This document shows positions 6,833-12,015 of a DNA stretch of 15,000 nucleotides, piece after piece. A program made the translations under genes and the position numbers. The stretch lies in assembly GCA_964020155.1 (NCBI GenBank), contig OZ026549.1, positions 1,617,633 through 1,632,632 on the forward strand, given 5' to 3'. How positions within the stretch are numbered: the first letter of the stretch is position 1; each line of letters begins with the position of its first letter. The DNA comes from Chondrilla cf. caribensis. Taxonomy: Eukaryota > Porifera > Demospongiae > Chondrillida > Chondrillidae. The notes beneath the pieces were generated by a model. The model made no database searches. It was not told where the DNA came from and was given only the letters and a program-made list of their open reading frames with translations.

Positions 6833-8605
6833 CACAATGTCATGCATACAGGACATACATATGTACTCACAATAAAACTTACACCTGGGATGTCCAGAGT
6901 TTTACTCAGAAGAACAACATCTCCACCAGTTGCGGACAGCACAATGCTACCAGTAGTGTTAACGTTCACATGCCTACCTCCTCGCAATGACAACACACTA
7001 TCAGAGTACACTGACGAGGAACTTTCAAAGTTGACCTACGAATATAAGGGAAAAGTATGAGAGAAACAGGTGTACAGTGTAACTTACACTGTATTCCACA
7101 ATGATGTAGATGAGCATGCAGTATACATGTTAAACATGGAACATGTATATGCATGTCAAATGCGCATACACATGGTAGACCTAGGTGAACCACCTCACAT
7201 ACAACACTGATGCAGTCCTCACAATAACACGCATGACACAAAAGTGGTATAAATGCTGTTCGCACTAGAGCACTAAAACACTTCAATTCAAATCATTTGC
7301 ACACTAGTTTCAAACCACACCGATATAATACGGTCCACTCAAATCAATTACATAATCACCTTAGTGTGTTTACATATTGATTTGTTGAAACCATTTAGAC
7401 TTAAATCAATGTTGAATGCACTGCAACACTCCAGTTTGACTGGGACTATAGACTGTCTCTACTGTGTGTTTCTCTTGTAAGGGGAGTACATTTGTCTCTA
7501 CTGTGTGTCATGTAATGGACAGGCTAGTTGCTGCTGTGTGTCATGTAAGAGAGCAGGCTAGTCTCTACTGTGTGTCATGTAATGGACAGGCTAGTTGCTG
7601 CTGTGTGTTATGTAAGAGAGCAGGCTAATCTCTGCTGTGTGTCATATAACGTACAGTGTCTGCTTCCAGTCTACTGTCCACAGTCATAGCTGCTACTGTT
7701 TGAGGTCCACTGGAGATCATTCCAGCTTGACTAATTCTTAATACCTCCTCTCCAGTGCTACTGCGAAGATGGAGTGAGGAATGGGGCTCCAAGCTGAGTC
7801 CTTCGCGCCCATTGCTGTTGGAAACCATTTGTGATGGTGGCAGTGCTGCTCCTGTACAAGAAGATGACAACAGTGATACTCAATACATACATACATGTAC
7901 ACAAACAGTGGAACCTCTATTAAAGGACTCTGCCAATAAAGGACACCATAGAAACTACCTCCCTACAAAGGACACTCTGTAAGGCACGAAAAATAGATTT
8001 ATAATTGTTAATACATTTTTACCTCTGAAGAGTGTACAATCTCTTTACAGTGGACAAATTACCTGGTCCCAATTTGTCCTTTACAGAGAGGTCCTACTGT
8101 ACATACATGAAACATCCATACATGCATTTGTACATACCTGCATGTGTACCTTCATGTATTAGTACTACATACATTTGTATATGTGTGCACATACATACAT
8201 ACATACATACATACATGTGTATAACATGCATTCATACATACAGATGTACATATTATTATACCAACTCAAATATAATATGACGGACTGTCATTCACTCATT
8301 GCAACAAACCACAGAGTACAGGTATTTATTGGTGACCACAGGTATACAGTGAAGATACAACGCATGTACTTGTGTACCCACATTCCTCCGGATGGTGTGT
8401 TTCTATAGTTACCACCTTGTAAAAGCAATCCCATATCGGAGGCCTTCACAGAGATATCCCCACTTCCGATTGACGAGATATCACCGTTGATATGGACACG
8501 AGTGGCCATCACATCTTGAAGAAATAGTATGTTATCTCCAGAGTATTGCAGGGAGGAAGGCCCTCCCGCAGTGAAGTATAGAGCACCAAGGATGTAGGCT
8601 GTGAT
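6408..8605 (-). CDS. Sarcoglycan-family protein (beta/gamma/delta/zeta type), SGC-A, 5' end not found
   Basis: Sarcoglycans are single-pass type II membrane glycoproteins of the dystrophin complex. Exons on the minus strand, 5' to 3': 8605-8413, 7851-7655, 7035-6883, 6581-6408 (TGA 6410-6408). Each has GT-AG borders and matching phases (1, 0, 0). Recognised by GALYFTAGG (as in vertebrate NALYFK), by glycine/serine-rich beta-repeat sequence (LRISQAG, VNVNTTGSIVL, ATGGDVVLL), and above all by the C-terminal cysteine pattern LCVCGSGQLV...VCEGVC. That pattern matches the CVC...C...C end of gamma/delta-sarcoglycan. The visible part gives about 239 residues. Human delta is about 290, and the missing share is the cytoplasmic tail, membrane helix and start of the ectodomain. 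No such exon is recognisable upstream before the next gene copy, so the gene may be 5'-truncated. It lies convergent to ZSWIM-A. Confidence 0.75.
6777..6829. repeat. CA microsatellite in SGC-A last intron
   Basis: Uninterrupted (CA)n with a GCGC start. The same intron of the broken copy has a CA run at about 10885-10943 at the equivalent place, so it predates the duplication. Confidence 0.95.
6883..7035 (-). CDS. SGC-A penultimate exon
   Basis: Acceptor TATTCGTAG before GTC (7035), donor GGT|GTAAGT, phase 0 on both sides. Encodes LSLRGGRHVNVNTTG, IVLSATGGDVVLL and LDIPG. An imperfect copy of the part nearest the donor lies at about 10992-11073. Confidence 0.72.
7455..7654. repeat. Minisatellite with alternating 33/34-bp units in SGC-A intron
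   Basis: Six units: 7455-7493 (degenerate), 7494-7526, 7527-7560, 7561-7593, 7594-7627 and 7628 onward (degenerate). They share CTGTGTGTCATGTAA. Units alternate between a GTCTCTACTG...GGACAGG type and a GTTGCTGCTG...GAGCAGG type, giving a 67-bp higher-order period. The last unit contains the splice donor of the neighbouring exon. Confidence 0.9.
7655..7851 (-). CDS. SGC-A ectodomain exon
   Basis: Acceptor CTTGTACAG and donor ACT|GTACGT, entering in phase 1 and leaving in phase 0. Encodes GLSLEPHSSLHLRSSTGEEV, then LRISQAG and DSRLEADT. This is comparable to the sarcoglycan stretch with repeated short beta strands. The donor lies in the last, degenerate unit of a minisatellite. Confidence 0.7.
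7906..8099. mobile_element. Pogo/Tigger-like MITE in SGC-A intron
   Basis: The left end CAGTGGAACCTCTATTAAAG and the inverted right end (reading CAGTAGGACCTCTCTGTAAA on the minus strand) form imperfect terminal repeats of about 24 bp. AAAGGACA-type words repeat inside. Termini of the form CAGT(G/A)GAACCTC are typical of pogo/Tigger-type elements. Length 194 bp, non-coding. TA follows the right end, but the left flank is AA, so the expected TA duplication is not intact. Confidence 0.65.
8183..8217. repeat. CATA tetranucleotide microsatellite
   Basis: About eight successive CATA units. A shorter run is at about 7882-7896. Confidence 0.9.
8413..8605 (-). CDS. SGC-A exon with GALYF motif (first firmly recognised exon)
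   Basis: Acceptor CGTACACAG before ATC (8605), donor G|GTAACT at 8412. A donor three bases earlier (AAG|GTGGTA) would keep the same phase. Encodes ITAYILGALYFTAGG and then VHINGDISSIG and VKASDMGLLLQG. The position in the protein corresponds to the start of the beta-rich ectodomain. Confidence 0.7.
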
Positions 8606-8714
8606 CTGTGTACGATGTTGAGAAAATGCCAGAATAATTGTACTATGACCATTATAAGGACATGAAAACACATCGGATTCAACGTGATTGGCATGATCGC
8701 AAGGTTTTGGTCAC

Positions 8715-8747
8715 CAGTGAGGTCACAGATGAATTCATCTCTTCGTA
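8715..8747 (-). CDS. Candidate 33-nt micro-exon of SGC-A
   Basis: A minus-strand AG after a short pyrimidine-containing run (TTCTCCACCAG) is followed by 11 open codons (YEEMNSSVTSL) and a CTG|GTGACC donor. The phase would join the 8605 exon in frame. This rests on splice-like signals alone, and a chance match is quite possible. Confidence 0.2.
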
Positions 8748-8770
8748 CTGGTGGAGAACATTTGTACCTC

Positions 8771-8888
8771 ATCTAGTACAGATCAGGACTGGTAGTGTCT
8801 GTTGGTCTGGTTAGTACAGTACAGGACTATTGTTAGTGCATGTTGATCTAGTACAGAAGGGACTAGTAGTATCTGCTGATCTTGTACG
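8771..8888. repeat. Degenerate minisatellite, about three units of 33-40 bp
   Basis: Units share ATCTAGTACAG, then GGACT(A/G)GTAGT and TCTGNTG. Borders are loose. It lies upstream of the first recognised SGC-A exon. Confidence 0.6.
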
Positions 8889-9325
8889 GCACTTCTTATG
8901 CTAATGTAATGTTTATCAACTCTTTACATAGTTGCCAGTAGTTTTTTATATGCATACGTGTGTCTACCTGTGTTTAATTATTAATTTGTCATATAATTAC
9001 ACTCTAAATATGTCTGACATGTAGCTCTGTATATCATAGCTAATTGGACCTTGTGGTTCATAAATCTAATGTGCAAAATGCCAATACACGGTCATGTTTG
9101 TGTGCATATATAAGGCTCACTATATTATTATGTGCACACATGGCCCATATCATCATGAGCTGTACCAAAGAATATTATGTAGCACCTGGTAGTTTAAAGG
9201 TGAAGGGTGAGTTGAGGGTCAAATGAAGTCCACACAAACTGATTATTATGATAGTAGTATGAAGGGTTGGAATCTCCCAATTGGAAAATCCCTTGGGATT
9301 TGTAACTCATAGCAACTACTATGAC
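8889..9325. other. Stretch with no recognised gene between SGC-A and a MITE
   Basis: AT-rich, no open frame I would defend on either strand. I looked here in particular for a sarcoglycan transmembrane exon and found none. A plus-strand run reading APGSLKVKGELRVK (about 9182-9223) is open but isolated. Confidence 0.5.
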
Positions 9326-9700
9326 TATAGAGGTTATGCGCTTACGTCACGATTTGACGTCATCATGCGTCATTGAGTGGCAAGAAAGTACACGCGTGAA
9401 TGGAGAATTGCGAATTCGACGATTGAATCAACGGAGTAAACTCATTTCAGGCATTTTAAAAGCTACTATGAGATGAAAATTGGACTTACAGACACGAATG
9501 ACTTGGAATGGAGTTCCTCGAATTTATGACCGACTAACAGCAAGGAAAAACCGACAAAGACAGTGCCTACTCAAGCTCAAAAAGAGCGCGGACATTTATA
9601 GAGTGGTTAATAGTAGTAGGTATACAGATGGGGGTACCATTTCTTGCCACTCAATGACGTCATAAGACGTATACCTGACGTCAAGCGCATAACCTCTATA
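9326..9700. mobile_element. 375-bp MITE with long terminal inverted repeats and TA target site
   Basis: Left end TATAGAGGTTATGCGCTT (from 9326) and right end AAGCGCATAACCTCTATA (to 9700) are inverted copies. Similarity continues inward through TGACGTCAT and GTCATTGAGTGGCAAGAAA, about 60-65 bp per arm. The outermost TA on each side is consistent with a TA target duplication, as in Tc1/mariner-type elements. Removing the element leaves flanks that resemble the sarcoglycan-A 3' flank near 6125-6150. The interior has a short open frame (about 9486-9665) with no recognised similarity, so the element is non-autonomous. Confidence 0.75.
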
Positions 9701-9770
9701 ATTACAGTTCAGGGTTATCTGTAACACAGTTTGGATAATGGAGGTTAATTGAACTGCAAGGTACAGAAAT

Positions 9771-9821
9771 AACACACACACAAACACACACACACACACA
9801 CACACACATTTACTCACCCAT

Positions 9822-9854
<33 letters not shown>

Positions 9855-9931
9855 TTTACTCACCCATACACACGCGCGCACACACACACACACGTACACA
9901 TGTACACACACACACACACACACACACGCGT

Positions 9932-10030
<99 letters not shown>
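9771..10030. repeat. Large compound CA-repeat field
   Basis: About 260 bases of (CA)n interrupted by ATTTACTCACCCATACACACGCGCG blocks at 9808 and 9854 (46-bp period) and by CGTACACATGTACA variants. Open frames through it are artefacts. Confidence 0.95.
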
Positions 10031-10200
10031 TGCATACTATTGGCATATCACATGGACTTAATTCATAGGACATTAGTGGACAACCTTAAATAAATTGATG
10101 TGATCAATAACATGCTGTAATACAGTGACATGTACAGATTTATTATTGTGGCAAATGTAGATCCTGTTGTAAATTAGAGGAATTTGTATGGGTTCAGACA

Positions 10201-10221
10201 CCCCCCCCCCCCCTCCCCCCC
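10201..10221. repeat. Poly-C tract (C13-T-C7)
   Basis: The minus strand reads G7-A-G13, a candidate G-quadruplex. It replaces the last codons of the sarcoglycan open frame in the broken copy. Confidence 0.9.
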
Positions 10222-10882
10222 GCGCTTACAGACAGCACATACGGGTCAGAGGCTACTGGTACAAGCTGACTGGAGCCACATACACACAAATTAAAGTTGC
10301 TGTTTGTTGTGAGGGATGAGGGGACCATCTCACTCCCCCACCACCTGCCTTGAGGTTGATGGCGGACTGCCTGGTGATCTGGAGAGGAGAAATGCAGGAA
10401 TTATGATCGAGGATGGGAACAAACATGTAGACATAATATAGTCATGTTGTGCATGATATAATATATTAATATACATACGTATGTACATATATATGCAACA
10501 CAAATGTAAACAGTGTATTAAACACATGTATTAGTACATTTGAGTACATGTGATACACTGCTATGGGAAATATACAAAAGGTTGGTGCCTATTATACACA
10601 GCATGTTAAACCTACTACACAGGGTCATTATAACGGATGCAATAAAACCTACATATGTACATAATGTGAAAAAGGGAATACAATGCATTAGTATAGCCTA
10701 CACACACACGTATGTGCACCCACACACCCACATACCTACACCCACACCCACACCCACATACACACATGTACGTACGCAAAGAATGCCAAATGCTACAATG
10801 CTAATGTAAAAATGTACATTGTGAAAATGGAAATACATTGCATTGGTATATGGCCTATGCGCACACACCTACTCACACACAC

Positions 10883-10947
<65 letters not shown>

Positions 10948-11073
10948 CACATATATACAGGCCATACATACGTACTCACAATAAAACTTACACCCGGAAT
11001 GTCCAGAGTTTTATCCAGAAGAACAACGTCTCCACCAGTTGCGAACAGCACAATGCTACCAGTAGTGTTAACG
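10216..11073 (-). pseudogene. Broken second sarcoglycan copy (psi-SGC-B), two 3' exons
   Basis: A partial copy of SGC-A. The terminal exon (10378 down to about 10222) keeps its acceptor (CTCTCCAG before ATC) and ITRQSAINLKAGGGG. It has lost one base in a G run (four G at 10320-10323, against five at 6522-6526 in SGC-A). The frame shifts and reaches a stop before the cysteine cluster, whose last codons are replaced by the poly-C tract. The upstream exon (about 10992-11073) keeps its GGT|GTAAGT donor and IVLFATGGDVVLL. Similarity to SGC-A stops abruptly at about 11073, mid-exon. The intron between is longer than in SGC-A and carries extra CA-rich, partly duplicated sequence (10665-10865). A truncated, non-functional copy is the simplest reading. 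Confidence 0.75.
10885..10943. repeat. CA microsatellite in psi-SGC-B intron
   Basis: Uninterrupted (CA)n, flanked downstream by AAACGCACA as in the SGC-A intron. Confidence 0.93.
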
Positions 11074-11525
11074 CCTATACTGGTTTCTCGTCGAACTGCT
11101 AAAAGACAGCTATAATAGACGTCTCCAGCCTTATCCCTTCTTCTATTCATCAGGTTACCAATGGATACAAGCAGAAGAGTGAACGGAAGAGAATCTCAGT
11201 GACGTTGAACAACACCTTCATTTCGAAAAAAAAACGCTTACAAATGATATAAAAACCTTCAGAAAAGTAGGCCATATTCCCTAAGGAATTGGACTCGGGG
11301 GTGCCATTTTCGGATTCCCTGTGATCCCTGCATCACGCGTCCCCTGTGGAATTTCTTCGAATTTTATACTACAATACAATATTATGCAGAGTCTACATTT
11401 CGTGGAATTCCACGTACCTAGAAGTCACCGAATCCGTTTTTAACAGACAGTCCAGCTGAAGTGTGGTGTACCGTCCTTTTATAGTTTCTTTCTACATACA
11501 CTGAAGAACGTTGCCAAACAGGTAA
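11074..11525 (+). promoter_or_regulatory. Upstream region / 5' UTR of ZSWIM-B
   Basis: Non-repetitive sequence between the sarcoglycan breakpoint and the ZSWIM-B start codon. Contains a TATAAAA word at 11248-11254 and a perfect 14-bp palindrome at 11401-11414. Transcription start and promoter are not determinable by eye. The corresponding region of copy A lies outside the window. Confidence 0.35.
11401..11414. promoter_or_regulatory. Perfect palindrome CGTGGAATTCCACG upstream of ZSWIM-B
   Basis: Self-complementary 14-mer 112 bases before the start codon. It could be a dimer-type binding site, but no factor is assigned. Confidence 0.35.
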
Positions 11526-12015
11526 ATGTCTGTACCTTGGAACGAATTCGCGCCACCAAGTGATGATGACACAGACTCTGATGAAGTCGAAGTGATACAT
11601 CTGTCGGACGATGCTGAAATTGAAGTTCAAAATCAGTACGAGGGGATTAGCCCCCAAACTCTCGTCGAAACGTGCGCCCGCTTCATCGGTCAGAACATCC
11701 CCTTCGAGTTGGTTCAGCTTCATCCTCAACGTATCCCCGAAGAGGTACAGAAGAGAATAGCTTACTGGTCCTTTCCGTTGGAGGAGAAACGTCTGTTAGA
11801 ATGCGCCAAAACGATGCATGGGATCTCAGAATACAAGATATCTCGTGTGATGAAGTTTGTTAATGACCTAGGAGAGAACAAGAAGTATAAGGCTTTGAGA
11901 CGTTGGAATGAGGACCACTACGATCCATATGACGAAGAGGACGATCACTGTTTTCAATACAATAGACGTACGAGGAGAACATCCATCCATGAGCTTATGA
12001 AGATGACTCAAATCG
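11526..12015 (+). CDS. ZSWIM-B exon 1
   Basis: ATG 11526, donor ATCG|GTGAGT at 12016, 163 codons plus one base. The N-terminus is acidic with a VEVIHLSDD stretch (residues 21-29) resembling a SUMO-interacting motif. BC-box at 11658-11687, Cul2-box at 11733-11759. Much of the sequence from LECAKTMHGI to FVNDLGEN is base-for-base the same as copy A. Confidence 0.88.

Noticed and set aside
6533..7011. Long open frames of alternating Cys-Val or His-Thr around the CA repeats (also 9596-10073 and 10812-11150)
   Set aside because: They are translations of (CA)n/(GT)n microsatellites. Only the sarcoglycan part at 6883-7035 has splice borders and family similarity.
6966..7286. Cys-rich minus-strand frame
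   Set aside because: Lies mostly in the intron upstream of the 7035 exon, in another frame. Composition looks like chance.
7455..7654. CRISPR-like regularly spaced repeats
   Set aside because: Head-to-tail minisatellite without unique spacers, in an intron of a eukaryotic gene.
8509..8772. Minus-strand frame with a hydrophobic run (about MCFHVLIMVIVQLFWHFL) as the missing sarcoglycan membrane helix
   Set aside because: It overlaps the 8413-8605 exon in a different frame, crosses its acceptor region, and has no donor placing it in phase. No conserved cytoplasmic tail precedes it.
9044..9226. Plus-strand frame ending APGSLKVKGELRVK
   Set aside because: It looks faintly like a beta-repeat but is on the opposite strand to sarcoglycan, short, and without supporting splice context.
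9480..9665. Small basic open frame inside the MITE as a transposase remnant
   Set aside because: No ATG, no recognisable DDE or HTH motif, and it runs into the inverted arm.
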